50,352 nt of DNA from Beroe ovata (lineage: Eukaryota > Ctenophora > Nuda > Beroida > Beroidae). The notes under the pieces were generated by a model. That model was not told the origin of the DNA. It did no database searches and saw only the letters and a program-made list of their open reading frames with translations. The DNA lies in the NCBI GenBank assembly GCA_946803715.1, contig CAMPET010000191.1, positions 91,331 to 141,682 of the forward strand, written 5' to 3'. Below, in pieces: positions 1 through 11,200 of the stretch (positions are counted from its first letter, which is position 1; every line of letters begins with the position of its first letter). The translations under genes and the position numbers were made by a program.

Positions 1-342
1 ACACACACACACAGGCACGCCCCATCATAATCAGGATTATAGGTTTCTGTCTCTTCTTTACAAAATATACCCTAGACCTTGAGGAGGCATCTATAATATA
101 ATCCATTGATTCCTTTACAGACACATAATTCATAAGTCGCATGTTTAGCCACCTCATGTTGGGATCATGTGTGTGTGTGTGTGTGACTGTGTCTGTGTCT
201 GTGTATGTGTCTGTAGCGTGGTACTTGGTACAACATGTGTGTTTGTGTGTGTTCTCATTTTGTCTCAGGTACGGCGTCTCCGATAGCCTCGTCTGGACCA
301 TTTTGTCACGCCGGTAGCCACTCTTCTCCCCATATGTAATGT
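1..342. repeat. CA/TG microsatellites at left edge
   Basis: The window opens inside a CA run (1-14). A TG-rich tract with TG and CTGTGT variants covers about 168-260. I see no gene here. Confidence 0.8.
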
Positions 343-350
343 GTTATTTG

Positions 351-764
351 CAGTGGTGCAAATCCAGGGGGGGATGGGGGGGGATATATCCCCCCCAATA
401 ATTTGGTTCCATCCCCTCCAATAATTACAAATATCATCCCCTCCAAAATTCCAACAATCTGTACTATTAGGATATGCTTAATTCCGCCGTGTTTGCATAA
501 GCATCTTATTGGAGTGATACACGCTGCCCATTTTGATATGAATTTCGCTACACTATGGTCAATGCTAGTTCCCCAACGTCTTTTTGTTACTCTTATGATG
601 TGTCTCATGAGTTCGACTTCATGTGAATGGTCATTTTCAATCATAACTCAATTATCTAATTAACAATTCTTACTACCATCCCCCCCCAATTTTAGAAAAT
701 GTCAAAAATATGCCCCTAAGAACGAATTATACCCCCCAATGAAAAAGACGGATTTGCACCACTG
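351..764. mobile_element. hAT-type non-autonomous DNA transposon with intact 8-bp target duplication
   Basis: The 414-bp element starts with CAGTGGTGCAAATCC and ends with its exact reverse complement, a 15-bp terminal inverted repeat of the CAG..CTG kind typical of hAT elements. The 8-bp direct repeat GTTATTTG flanks it exactly (343-350 and 765-772), as hAT insertion produces. The interior has G/C runs near both ends. An open plus-strand stretch (403-663) ends in SSTSCEWSFSI, which resembles the C-terminal dimerisation region of hAT transposases. It is far too short to be autonomous, so I read it as a deletion derivative carrying a scrap of transposase. Confidence 0.9.
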
Positions 765-772
765 GTTATTTG

Positions 773-1886
773 ATCACCTCATGTATTGTTACTAATGACC
801 GCGCACGTACGGTAGGCCTAGGCGTGATCAATTCTCACAAGGGCGTGTACCTATTCCAACCGTTATCACTAATACTGGAGTTGTGAAGTAGGTAGTACGT
901 ACCTTCAATTATGTAGACAAAATGTACTAAAGGAAAGATTCTATTGAAATCTAATTTATTCATTTATCCTGAGAGAAAAGTACAAAACCGAAAGACAAAA
1001 GTCCATCAAATCCAATTTACAAAACAAGTTAAGAAGTGATCAATAGTGACTGCCAAGCTTGATAGACAGCGACAGTTAATGTTGACATGGCAACATCAAC
1101 AACAAATGGGTTGTTGTTGCTGTGATATGTTGCCACAGCAACGGTGACGCCATGATTCACAACAACAACAACAACAACTCTGCCCCCTCGTTGATGACAC
1201 AAAAGGAACCTATTTTTAGATTTCCTTCAAATTTCCCGCGAAGAGATGGCCTTTAACTCATTGTTCAAACGACCAACATCTGCGTCACACACATCACAAT
1301 CCTCATTATCGGCTTATTTATAATAATGCTATTTAAATTACTATTGCTATTTATTAAATCACTAGGAGGACGGATAATACGTTTTCAGGTACGCAAATTT
1401 AAAGGCTAAGCCGGTTGTTTTAGCAGGGTTAAGTGGAGAAATCAGGCCATGTCAAGCACCGGGGCGAACAACATGAATAATCTTCATTTATTTTATTAAC
1501 CACAGAATAGTGTAACTGTAAAATATTCGCAACATATTGCTCTGCTCGCGTTAACTCATCTAACTCCAAAAATAAAGTACCATGTCTCTTTCCCAGCTCC
1601 TGTTTCCAAATTTCACATGTACCATGATAAAGAAAATGCTCAGACTTTTTATAGTGAACAGGTACAAGGTTACTTTGCTTTAATTTATGCAAAATTTGGG
1701 AAACTTTTCATGGTCGGAACACAGAACTAAGAAAAATGGCTATTATGCGTTGTGCACCCGCAGGGGAATTGCTCCAGAAAATTGCACAAGTGTGTCCGTA
1801 CCTCCTTTTCAAATTACAATGCCTTGCAACTGCAGCAGCACCATCATAGAGTTTCTATTATTTGATTGTATTGATTGTACTCTTAT

Positions 1887-1918
<32 letters not shown>

Positions 1919-2253
1919 TCTCAAACATATATGAGTCATGAGTGGGTCTCAATCACCCTTTCCTACTCTTCTGTAGTGGTCACTGGTTTCTGGTCTCAGT
2001 TGTATCTAGATATATCTGAAGCCTCTTCGCTGGGTCCCAAGACGCCAGTGCCTGCTAGTCAATCCCAAGGACTCCAAAGTATAAGGGTAGTGATACGACT
2101 GTAGCTACACACCGGGGTCTAGATTGTCATCAGTCATATGCTAATTATACTGACACTATGCTACTGACACTATAAACGGGAACGAAAACAACCATTATCA
2201 ATCGTCCAATCGAGCAAGAATGGGTAAAAGCTTAACCGGCGGGTTATTATCAT
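773..2253. other. Intergenic, no supported gene
   Basis: This stretch holds CAA/GTT-rich sequence with an imperfect hairpin (about 1080-1175) and an AC microsatellite (about 1889-1917). A minus-strand open stretch at 1429-1692 is listed separately as a possible exon. Nothing else is supported. Confidence 0.6.
1429..1692 (-). CDS. Possible orphan exon, unidentified
   Basis: An 87-codon minus-strand open stretch has protein-like composition, with segments such as HFLYHGTCEIWKQELG and TLFLELDELTRAEQYV. It lacks a clear ATG. A possible donor lies inside it (after LHYSV). I do not recognise the family. It could be an isolated exon, transposon debris or chance, and no partner exons were found. Confidence 0.2.
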   Translation of the reverse strand: MHKLKQSNLVPVHYKKSEHFLYHGTCEIWKQELGKRHGTLFLELDELTRAEQYVANILQLHYSVVNKINEDYSCCSPRCLTWPDFST

Positions 2254-3130
2254 CATTGATTTGAATCGCCTGATCTTAAAGTAAGCATGGGGCGGTGTAA
2301 GTGAGCATGGGGCGGTGGAAATATGTCTGGAATACACTTGATCTCTTGATGGAGCCTGGTACTATAAGTATGATGGGAGCTGCATCTCCCATTAATCCAT
2401 GTCACCAATCCCCCTTTTCTACCGACACTTCATTATGTGATAAGCTCCAACCTGATCGTGTGATCAGTGTAGCAGTAACTGGCCAATGAGAGCACGGTAT
2501 TATTGTCACATGTCATGTAATTAGAGGTTGGGGGTTTCTGCCTGATTGAGAAGAGCATAGCACGGAGCACCGCAGGGAGTGTAATAATGTTTGAAATGGA
2601 AACGGTAACACCGTGACCAGTTGTGTCTGTTACTGTTAGTCGACCAAAGTGCATGTGTCAGTGCGTGTGAGTGTGTGTGTGTGAGTGTGTGTGTNCATTG
2701 ATTTGAATCGCCTGATCTTAAAGTAAGCTTGGGGCGGTGTAAGTAAGCATGGGGCGGTGGAAATATGTCTGGAATACACTTGATCTCCTGATGGAGCCTG
2801 GTACTATAAGTATGATGGGAGCTGCATCTCCCATTAATCCATATCACCATTCCCCCTTTTCTACCGACACTTCATTATGCGATAAGCTCCAACCTGATCG
2901 TGTGATCAGTATTGCAGTAACTGGCCAATGAGAGCACGGTATTTTTGTCACATGTCATGTAATTAGAGGTTGGGGGTTTCTGCCTGATTGAGAAGAGCAT
3001 AGCACCGCAGGGAGTGTAATAATGTTTGAAATGGAAACAGTAACACCGTGACCAGTTCTGTGTCTGTTACTGTTAGTCGACCAAAGTGCATGTGTCAGTG
3101 CGTGTGAGTGTGTGTGTGTGTGTGTGTGTC
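2254..3130. repeat. Near-identical direct duplication across a single-N join
   Basis: Positions 2254-2694 and 2696-about 3130 are near-identical copies separated by one N at 2695. Both start at CATTGATTTGAATCG and both run into a GT microsatellite. They differ by scattered substitutions and a small deletion. The arrangement looks like two alleles or two contig ends laid in tandem at an assembly join. The open frames inside (such as 2301-2489 and 2749-2931) are the same non-coding sequence twice. Confidence 0.85.
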
Positions 3131-3200
3131 TGACGTCTGTGTCGGTGTCGGTGTGTGTCGGTGTCTGTGTCGGTGTGTGTCTGTGTCTGTGTCTGCAATG
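3100..3200. repeat. GT/GTC compound microsatellite
   Basis: A pure GT run grades into CGGTGT and CTGTGT variants. The long open frames across it on both strands are artefacts of the repeat. Confidence 0.85.
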
Positions 3201-3650
3201 ATCCAATTTTCTTACAGTAGCAGTAACATTGATTTGATAATTCAAACATTTCCATTTCATTCAATTTCACACCCATTTTATGAGTATGACCCATTAAAGT
3301 TTAACTGTTAGTGTTATCGTTAAGTCGTTATACTTATACTTAATCAATATCATTATGCCATTGCCAATCAATGTTTAACTCGAAGTTGAACTTTTGTAGG
3401 AGAACTCCTAAATCTCTTGCTGACAATGACGGGATTCCATCCTGATCTATGAATATGATTATGATCTAGTCGCGCTTTTGCCATATTTTATTTTCATCTG
3501 TCCACCTGATCACTGAGCTAGTCAATGACTCTCACAACGCTGTCCGGTGTTGAGTGTCCACATTCCCGTGGCGCAACTACAGCCGGGGCTAAAAGAGGTG
3601 CACCGGTACGAGAAACTGAAAACTAAAGTATAACTATAAGTATAATCTTA
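3201..3650. other. Intergenic, nothing seen
   Basis: Ordinary AT-rich sequence without an ORF, splice-supported exon or structured repeat that I can support. Confidence 0.5.
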
Positions 3651-3654
3651 TTCT

Positions 3655-3770
3655 CAGATTCTGACCATATGCTATCTGCATCTGCGGCTGCCAACTACTA
3701 ATACTAGTGCTACTAAAGTAGCTGGCAGCCGCAGATGCAAATTACACTTGCAGGTGGTCAGAATCAGATT
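3655..3770. repeat. Imperfect foldback repeat
   Basis: GATTCTGACC with ATCTGCATCTGCGGCTGCCA on the left is mirrored by TGGCAGCCGCAGATGCAAAT and GGTCAGAATC on the right, giving arms of roughly 45 bp around a short spacer. It is probably a small MITE. Confidence 0.65.
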
Positions 3771-3971
3771 GCATATGATATTGATTATGAGTGACTCTGA
3801 GAGTTACCCACTCGGCCAGGCCACTCGGCATTCACCCATCTGCCACTCGTACTAAATTTATCGCCCTAATTTGAAAATAAGAATTTGAAAATTCTTATTT
3901 TTGTCTCTTTTTCGGTAAAACAGACATGTATGTATTTTTAGGCACTGATTCCGAATCACCCTATGTGATGT

Positions 3972-4004
3972 AGGGTAGAAATGCTTGCCAGGCAAGCATT
4001 TCTA
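3972..4004. repeat. Near-perfect short palindrome
   Basis: GTAGAAATGCTTGCC is followed directly by its mirror GGCAAGCATTTCTAC. A tandem pair of about 45-bp units ending in AAGGATAATCGCG follows at about 4062-4142. Confidence 0.7.
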
Positions 4005-4158
4005 CAAGTTGCCTGGCGAGTTATGGGCGAAAAACTGATTTGGTCACGTGACCAGACATTTTTCCACTTGTTCTTAATATAATTATATAAGGATAATCGC
4101 GTTTTCCACTTATTCTTAGAATAATATTATAAGGATAATCGCGTGTGTGGTTTGAAAC

Positions 4159-4337
4159 TTGTAGGATTTCACCCTACCCTTGCTGGCGGGATTTTATCCC
4201 TACGCGCACCGACGGTTTGTAGGATTTTACCCTATCGTCGGTGCGCGCGATTTTCAATCCGCCCCGCGATAAAATCCCGCCAGCAAGGGTAGGGTGAAAT
4301 CCTACAAACCGACGGTATAGCGGGTAAAATCCTACAA
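4159..4337. mobile_element. TTGTAGG-family palindromic MITE with 9-bp target duplication
   Basis: The element begins TTGTAGGATTTCACCCTACC and ends with a matching inverted ATCCTACAA. It is flanked exactly by the 9-bp direct repeat GTTTGAAAC (4150-4158 and 4338-4346). A second, smaller TTGTAGG..CCTACAA palindrome with a GTGCGCGCG core lies inside it (about 4217-4308), so this copy is composite. Shorter relatives occur at 46931 and 47651. Confidence 0.85.
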
Positions 4338-4530
4338 GTTTGAAACCCTCGAGTTTGGTCAGGGTCCGGTCAGGGTTTGGAAGTATCCTGTGGGTTAGGG
4401 TTCGGGATGGGTCAGGAAACCGAAAAAACCTTAATCACGTGATAAGATATAAGATATATCACGTGATAAGATATAAGGACCAATGCAATAATCCGCGCCG
4501 CGCGTCTCCGTGGTTTTTACAAAATCTTTC

Positions 4531-4560
4531 ACTGAAAGATTTAGTTAACTAAATCTTTCA
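4531..4560. repeat. Perfect 30-bp palindrome
   Basis: CTGAAAGATTTAGTT is followed directly by its exact reverse complement. The flanks continue with further mirrored AAATCTTTCA and AAATTTCA motifs. Confidence 0.75.
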
Positions 4561-4688
4561 GTGAAATTTCACATCTGAAATTTCAGATCGAGTTAATAAG
4601 GGGGCGCTTGGCCGCGCGCGAGAAACATGTTCCCGGGCGCTGCGTGACCCAAATAATCCGCGCGCGCTGCGCGTCTCCTAGTCCTTTC

Positions 4689-4812
4689 TTGCCGGATGTT
4701 ATCTGTCCACTGTTTCTTGCGCGCGCCTTCAATCTTCATCGAAGGCCGAAACAGCCTTCGATGAAGGCGCGCGCGCCGCGCGCAAGAAACAGTGGACAGA
4801 TAACATCCGGCA
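4689..4812. mobile_element. TTGCCGG-family palindromic MITE with 9-bp target duplication
   Basis: The arms read TTGCCGGATGTTATCTGTCC and its inverse. The interior contains CTTCGATGAAGGC and CGCGCG tracts. AGTCCTTTC flanks the element at 4680-4688 and 4813-4821. The exact ends are uncertain by one base because the terminal T/A bases overlap the target repeat. A second copy lies at 46860-47114, and a partial copy lies near 5165-5230. Confidence 0.85.
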
Positions 4813-4935
4813 AGTCCTTTCTAGTTCTACGACTTTTCAGAACACAACGTAGAATAGAGGCGCGCAACCTGTGCACAGAGAAATAGTGTACAGATAACAT
4901 CCGTCATTTGACAATGGCGGAATTGTCAAATTAGG

Positions 4936-5032
4936 TTGTCGGACGATGCCAGACCGCTGATGCAAGCCGCGAAGAATAAAGTTTGCGCCGCGCGCGACGG
5001 AATTCTCGACAGGGTCTATCATCGATCGACAA
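4936..5032. mobile_element. TTGTCG-family palindromic MITE with 9-bp target duplication
   Basis: The element begins TTGTCGGACGATGCC and ends GATCGATCGACAA, with a CGCGCGCG core. CAAATTAGG flanks it exactly (4927-4935 and 5033-5041). It is the reverse orientation of the two copies at 33946 and 34067. Confidence 0.88.
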
Positions 5033-5041
5033 CAAATTAGG

Positions 5042-6100
5042 TATAGTCGTGCACTTGTCGAAAATTTACGCGCGCGTGCAGCGCAACATTATTCTATAAT
5101 GCATGTTTCGGCTTTTCACCTTAGATGAAACGTTCAAGATTTTTTTAAAAAAGAAGTTGTCCGGCGTTGCCGGATGTTATCTGTCCACTATTTCTTGCGG
5201 CGCTTGCAATGAAATTTTCGACAGGGGCTAGGCTATCATCGACAGCCAAAGCAAAAAGCTAAGGGGGAGTGGTAATCAATAATTGATCATTGATGATGAT
5301 TATCCATGCATGTAGTCTACAATAAACAAGTTTTTAGAGAAGATACGATCTCTTTCCGGTAGATAGCACACAACAACATTAGTAGGCAGCTAAATGTTGT
5401 TGCTTTGGTTTGACAATGCTGCCTTTCCTATACCTGGCGTGCGGTTGAGACTGTCTCAGTTGGTGCCGCATTCCTACTGGCACAAAAAATCCCCAAATTA
5501 ACTTCATTAGTGGTCAAGCATTGGAATGCTATAGTGAGTAGTTCTGTATAATACTCTCCAGGCATTATTTCCACTAATAATGCACGCTCTCTATTTCTGA
5601 TAATGGTGCTCGCAGTGCAGGATTATAGCAGCTTATACCTTCGTTGTTTTGACTGCTCTCCCTTCCGGGACAGACTATATATTTTTTGTTTTGAAATATA
5701 TATCTGTTTTATATATCACAGGGAGAATATTATAACACATAATACCTTCTGGCTGTTTTCATGATACATGCTTGCCCTCACTGCGTTCGTGCATTATCGC
5801 ACATATCCCTCAAGCCAGAAGGTATTATTTGATTATAATGGGATGAAGTTAACCGAAACTGGTAACAAGCAATTAACATATTATTCATAGACGTTGTAAA
5901 TTATCCCTTATTTATTCGGTTTCGGAGGTGATGGATCGTTAAATCCTCCACCTTCGGTCTCGGATTCAACTCCAATTATCAGCTCGGGCTTCGCCCTTGT
6001 CTGATAATTCTGCCATCCACTCCTAAACCTCATGAATGAAGACTATATTTATTATTTTTAATTATAGCATGATCGATGAATGAGATATCCATTTCTCAGT
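5042..6100. other. Intergenic with MITE debris and small foldbacks
   Basis: A truncated TTGCCGG-family relic lies at about 5165-5230. AATACCTTCTGGCT (about 5740) is mirrored by AGCCAGAAGGTATT (about 5828), a foldback of about 90 bp. A hairpin with a GGGCTTCGCCC centre inside ATTATCAG..CTGATAAT arms lies at about 5974-6009. No gene is seen. Confidence 0.55.
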
Positions 6101-6160
6101 ACCAGTTATTGAAACTTATACCTAATGCCCTGATCTCCTAAGGAGAATGTGAGTTTGTAA

Positions 6161-7567
6161 ATGACTGATCCAGATGATGATGTATGGGATAAAGCGGGTG
6201 AAACAGCATTAGCAAATTTGACCAGTCCACAAATTGCTGCTGAAGACCCTGACTTTGATGAATTTGATGATGGAATACCAACAACCAGTGATTTCAAAAA
6301 GGGACCTGCTCTCAAACTTAGAGACAACTCTGGACCTTGCAGTATTCTTTCACACTCCAGTTGTAATTCATTGAATGGCCATGTTGTTAAAGAGTTGAAT
6401 ACATCTATTCCCAAGAAAGTTATCAATTCTGTGGAGCTTGCTAATCTTAAGACCAGTCAGTCTAACTTAGATCACAAAAAATATATGCCTGACAAAATAC
6501 ATAATTTGAATAATATCTCCAGAGATTCATCTGTCAATAATGATTTGAATTCTTTGTGCAATTCTAATAGCATAATTAATGACCTGAACATAATTGGAGA
6601 CTCTATCAGATACCAAGGAACCCCTGACTCTGAACTATCTGTGAAGAATGTAGGGTATGAATGGGAAGGACTTGAACGACAGTTAAAGAGTTCTGACTCT
6701 AAAACAAATGAATCTTCCTTGGTACTATCAACTCCCCTATTCTCATACCAGGAGGCTGTACAGCATTTTCAAAGCCTTGACTTGAGTATTTATGAACCCA
6801 ATATCGTAACAAAGCTGCACTCAAATGGTTTTGTCAATCTGTTTGTACAAATAATAGGACCACCACGGTTAAGAAGAGACTTGAAAGCTGAAAAAAATTT
6901 CATATTCTGTCTTGCTCAATGTCAATTTGACAATGAAGATCCCAGGGATTTCCAAATTTTGATGACAATCTATAAATCTTTGACAGGGACTACACTAGAT
7001 CCTTCTCGTTTTGGTTCCCACTGGCAAGACATTGGCTTTCAAGGCAATGATCCTGCAACTGATTTAAGGGGGACAGGAATGCTCAGCTTGTTGGCAATTC
7101 TCTTTTTAGTACGAGAGCAAAAGGGGCTAGCTCAAAAACTATTCACTCTCTCACAACATGAGGTGCAAAACTTTCCTTTCTGTATATTCATGATAAATAT
7201 CACCAGAATAGTGCTAGTTGCTCTGAGGAATGGGTTTCTGAATAAAGAGTGCAATAAAAGGTTGGCAATATTACCCATCTTCTGTGATATGTTTACATCA
7301 TTGTGTTATGAGCATTATAACATCTGGAAGCTAGGCAAGACTATCAAGGACTCTGGATTTGTTATAAAGCGTTTAGAAGAAAAGACTAAGTCATCCTCAT
7401 TATGCTCTGAACTAACAACGAATTTCAAGAAATATTGTAATGAGAAAGAGGGAAATTATGAGAAAGGGGACTTAACTTTCTTAGATGTTTGTGGGGAAAG
7501 CAATAAGTTTTTGAGGAATCAAAGTATTGCTCAAAAGTCTGCTCAGAGCAAGAAATACACCTCATGA
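6161..7567 (+). CDS. ELMOD3: ELMO domain protein, ELMOD3-like; probable Arf/Arl GTPase-activating protein
   Basis: An uninterrupted 468-codon frame from ATG to TGA. Residues 1-200 are acidic, Ser/Asn-rich and look disordered. An ELMO/CED-12 domain covers about residues 205-390. Its hallmark block is visible as HWQDIGFQGNDPATDLRGTG followed by MLSLLAILFLV. In ELMOD1-3 proteins this region carries the conserved Arg of the Arf-family GAP activity, and here that would be the Arg of DLRG. The long N-terminus and the position of the domain fit ELMOD3 better than ELMOD1/2. It is intronless, whereas vertebrate orthologues have many exons, so a retrocopy or intron loss is possible. No frame break is seen. 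Membrane-traffic and cytoskeleton roles are family knowledge only. Confidence 0.85.
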   Translation: MTDPDDDVWDKAGETALANLTSPQIAAEDPDFDEFDDGIPTTSDFKKGPALKLRDNSGPCSILSHSSCNSLNGHVVKELNTSIPKKVINSVELANLKTSQSNLDHKKYMPDKIHNLNNISRDSSVNNDLNSLCNSNSIINDLNIIGDSIRYQGTPDSELSVKNVGYEWEGLERQLKSSDSKTNESSLVLSTPLFSYQEAVQHFQSLDLSIYEPNIVTKLHSNGFVNLFVQIIGPPRLRRDLKAEKNFIFCLAQCQFDNEDPRDFQILMTIYKSLTGTTLDPSRFGSHWQDIGFQGNDPATDLRGTGMLSLLAILFLVREQKGLAQKLFTLSQHEVQNFPFCIFMINITRIVLVALRNGFLNKECNKRLAILPIFCDMFTSLCYEHYNIWKLGKTIKDSGFVIKRLEEKTKSSSLCSELTTNFKKYCNEKEGNYEKGDLTFLDVCGESNKFLRNQSIAQKSAQSKKYTS

Positions 7568-8284
7568 GTGTCATATTCTTCTCTTGCTTAATAAGATTTG
7601 ACAGTTTCAGTTTTTTATTTAACTGTGTTTCATGTATTTTTAATAACATTTCATAAGAAACTTCATCGAACTCAGTGTCATATAGCATTTAACCACAGCA
7701 ATATGGGAGTACTTTATCAAAATTTTGTGTTTCAGAGCACAAATATTCTTGTTCTAGTTTTGATACTTCCCATCAAAATACATGATTGTATACATGATTG
7801 TGCCCATCTAGCGATTTTTTTGTTGTGATGATTAATGAATGTTTGTTTGCGTCAATGCAGGGAATTGCTTGAATTGTTTGAAGTTTCTTTGGACAACCTT
7901 GAAGCAATAAAAAACCAATATTCATTTAAAGATACTGGTATACATTTGGAGCTAATTAGTCTTTTCTGAATTTGGTTGACATGGACAAAATTTCTCTGAA
8001 GTTCACATTGGTATTTTTCATCTTCGAAAAATCTTCTTTGGAATGTATTGGTATTGATCATTGTTGTAAGTTTTATAAAGAAGTAAAGCGAGTGAATTGA
8101 TATTTCATTTAGTCGTTGCAACAAGTATGGTGCAGCATCAACTAATTAATTGATTTTACGACAATCTATTGTCCAACAGAAATTAGCAGGAAAAAGATCA
8201 CACAGAAATCATTTTTAAGGTGGTATTAGCTATAATATCCAAAATATGTTCCAGTAAAGCTTATACAGGCTGATGACCTGAGTC
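7568..8284. other. Convergent 3' intergenic region
   Basis: AT-rich DNA between the plus-strand ELMO gene and the minus-strand protease gene. It presumably contains both 3' UTRs. The short open frames here have no recognisable content. Confidence 0.6.
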
Positions 8285-11200
8285 TCAACAAACTTTACAA
8301 CTTTGTTTACAGCTGACATGCATATATCCAGGATTGGTATAGCAATACCCTTGTGAGGCCCAAGAGGCACAGTAGTAGTCGTTATCCAGACAACTGCTAG
8401 CCTGTAAGCCACAAAGATTGCAGGATCTCTTGCAATTAACCCGCATATATGCTTGGTTTGAGTAGCAATATCCTTGTCCTGCCCAGTATGCGCAATATGT
8501 GTTTAGGTCACTGCATTTAGAATCGCTAGAAGACTGAGTTTGTCCTCCACAATTAAGATTACAGCTCTTCCTACAGTTTTGGTGCATGTATGCCTGGTTA
8601 TAAGTGCAATAACCTGTTGAAGCCCAATAAGCACACGAATTGTGGTAATCTTGACAGCCAGTACTGCTTTTGCTTGAGTCTGCTAAGCTACACTTTCCAC
8701 AGCTTTTCTTACAATGAACATGCATATATGTGGGGTTAATGTGACACTGTCCTGAATTAGCCCAAGATGAACAGTAGCCTCGGGTATCGGTATCGCTGCA
8801 AGAGGAACTAGTCGTTGCTGATTGACAATTCAAGCCACAACTTCTTGCACAGTTCACATTCATGTACCCAGGATTGGATCGACAATATCCTTGAGAAGCC
8901 CAGGAGCTACAGTAAGTATTATAATCCTGGCAACCCTTATTGGAATAGTCAGAGCTTGAAGACTTGGAGTTCTGGTAACACTTTCCGCAACTTGCTGCAC
9001 AGTTTTCTGTCATGTAGTAAGGATTGCTGTAACAGTACCCTTGTGTACTCCATGAACCGCAATAAGCGTTCTTATCTTGACATGTTCCAGCGCAGTAGAC
9101 GCCACAACTCGTTGCACAATTCTGTCTCATGTACTCGGCATATGTACCTTGGCAATGCCCTTGCTGTACATATGTGCTACATGGAATTCCGGCCACATCA
9201 GCTGGACATGTTTCCCCTACCGTGTCTGCATCTATTTCCTTTCGACAAAGTCTGCATGTTGTTCCACAGTTCTCCCTCATGAAGTCGAGATACTGCGATG
9301 AAGTGCAGTAACCCTGGGTTTTCCACCAAGAGCAAGATGAGTCAGTGTCGGCATTGAAAGTACAGTCAGCCGCCTCACTACAGAATCCGCATTCTAGAGG
9401 ACAATTTTCTTTCATATAGTTGTAATAGGTACTACCAGATGAGCAAAATCCTTGCTGTCTCCAATATTCACAATCCTTCTCGAGATCGACACAGTCTTTA
9501 TCATCTTTTTGACACTCCTTTCTAGTGTCACCCTCTACACACTCCTTCTTACAGAAAGCGCATGTAAGTTTGCAACCCCACTTAGCAATAGTGAGATAAT
9601 CTGGATCATTGCATCTCTCAGACTCCTTGATTTCTTGACACTCTTCCTTGGAAAGACCGTCCTCACATTCTTCAGGTGGTAGAATGCAATCATCCTCGTC
9701 TCCAGACCCTGCTTTGGACCTAGTATTAGCTGGGCATGTTGTACATTCCACTGCCCCATAACTACTGAATGTGTCCGGTCTGCACTCTTCACACCTATTT
9801 GTGTCCCTGGACAAGTATGTTCCTGGCAAACACTCATTACATTGACCAGGCTCGCTTGAGCCTTTATCTGCCCATGAACCAGCTGGGCAAGGCCTGCAGT
9901 AAGTAGCCACCGGGTCTTTGTTGTAAGAGTTAATTGGACATTGCTCACATTTGTCCCCAGGAGCTTTGAAATAACCTGGATCACATCTTACTCCACACAT
10001 ATCACAAGACATCTTGCAGTGATCCTTCATGAAGCCTACATATGGCCCTTCAACACAGTAGTTCAGTTCCTTTGCCCAGTAAGGGCAACTACCTGCACCA
10101 GCATGCTTTGGGTTGTCATGACAATCAGGTGTCCTCTCGTCAGCGCCTTTCGCTTCTCGCGGGAAGTCGGGCATCCCATCACTGTTGTCGAGATCTTCAT
10201 ACTCAACATACATTGGCTGCATCAGAATCCCGCACATGTTGATGCCTTCACCTCTTTTGAGATTACCAAACCCGTTCACTCCCCAATCGGGCCCCCACGA
10301 ATTTTTGATTGTCCAGTAGTCCGGACCATAGCCAACCAGCATTACAGCATGGTTCAGTGGTGCTCTCGTCGGGCAGCTGTCATATATTCCATCATTGAAC
10401 AACATGAAGCTGCCGTCTTCTGCCGTATCAGCGAATATGGCAACACTCAGTGGCATAACATTAATGGCCTCAATGACTAAATGATCTAGATTAGGGGGCA
10501 ACTCTACAAAGTCACCCAATCTGAATTTGTCATTGATAGCATTCGGAAACATACGATCTAAGTTTCTTTTAGAATGACACGCACTGTCACTCCCTTGATA
10601 CTTGTATTTTCGGGAGGTAGCCAGTCGCTGTTCCCTGTTGACATATGTCCATGCCACTTTAGCATGGGCTCCACGACACCCATTGTTGTCGAATCTGTTC
10701 AACACTCTTTCAAGAGCACAATCGAGGATCTCTTGTTGTGAAAGCATCATTAGCATTCCTGATGAAGGATACGTTTCAAGTGGCAATGGAACGATTGGAA
10801 TAATGGGTCATTCGCCACATAACTTTACATGTAGGTAGCATTACTAGAATACAGAGATTTACCAACCTGTTGTCTTTTTATATATCCATTCAAGGACTCC
10901 TGTTGCTGCGAATGCCCAACATGACCCGCATGTTTCTTGATCAGACACCTTGGTAACATACCCTCGCTCATTCCAGTCCATTCTTCTCGGGTGAACCCAC
11001 TCACCTAGATAGTGATAAAAACATTGGCTTTACTAACAACTTGCAACGATTGTAACTAAATCGTGTACTTCAGTGTATAGGTACTAGGTAGTGTCCCAAT
11101 GGAGCTTCATTATTATACATCGCGAGTGTCCGGTAACAGGACACCAAAGATGAGATATACCAACATGCTCGTATGCATTTGATAACCACTCAATACATTA

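Noticed and set aside
1862-2104. Open frames through CA/GT repeats (also 3108-3311, 20432-20743, 47983-48234)
   Set aside because: Dinucleotide repeats stay open in several frames and give Thr-His or Cys-Val runs, so they are not genes.
4608-4886. 92-codon frame in the palindrome island
   Set aside because: It runs through the TTGCCGG MITE. CpG-rich palindromes lack stops on both strands.
8815-9984. Long open frames opposite or out of frame with the ShKT array (8815-9282 plus, 9535-9984 minus, 9941-10480 plus)
   Set aside because: They are shadows of the Cys-rich protease exon. The ShKT frame carries regular cysteines and catalytic motifs, and the others carry none.
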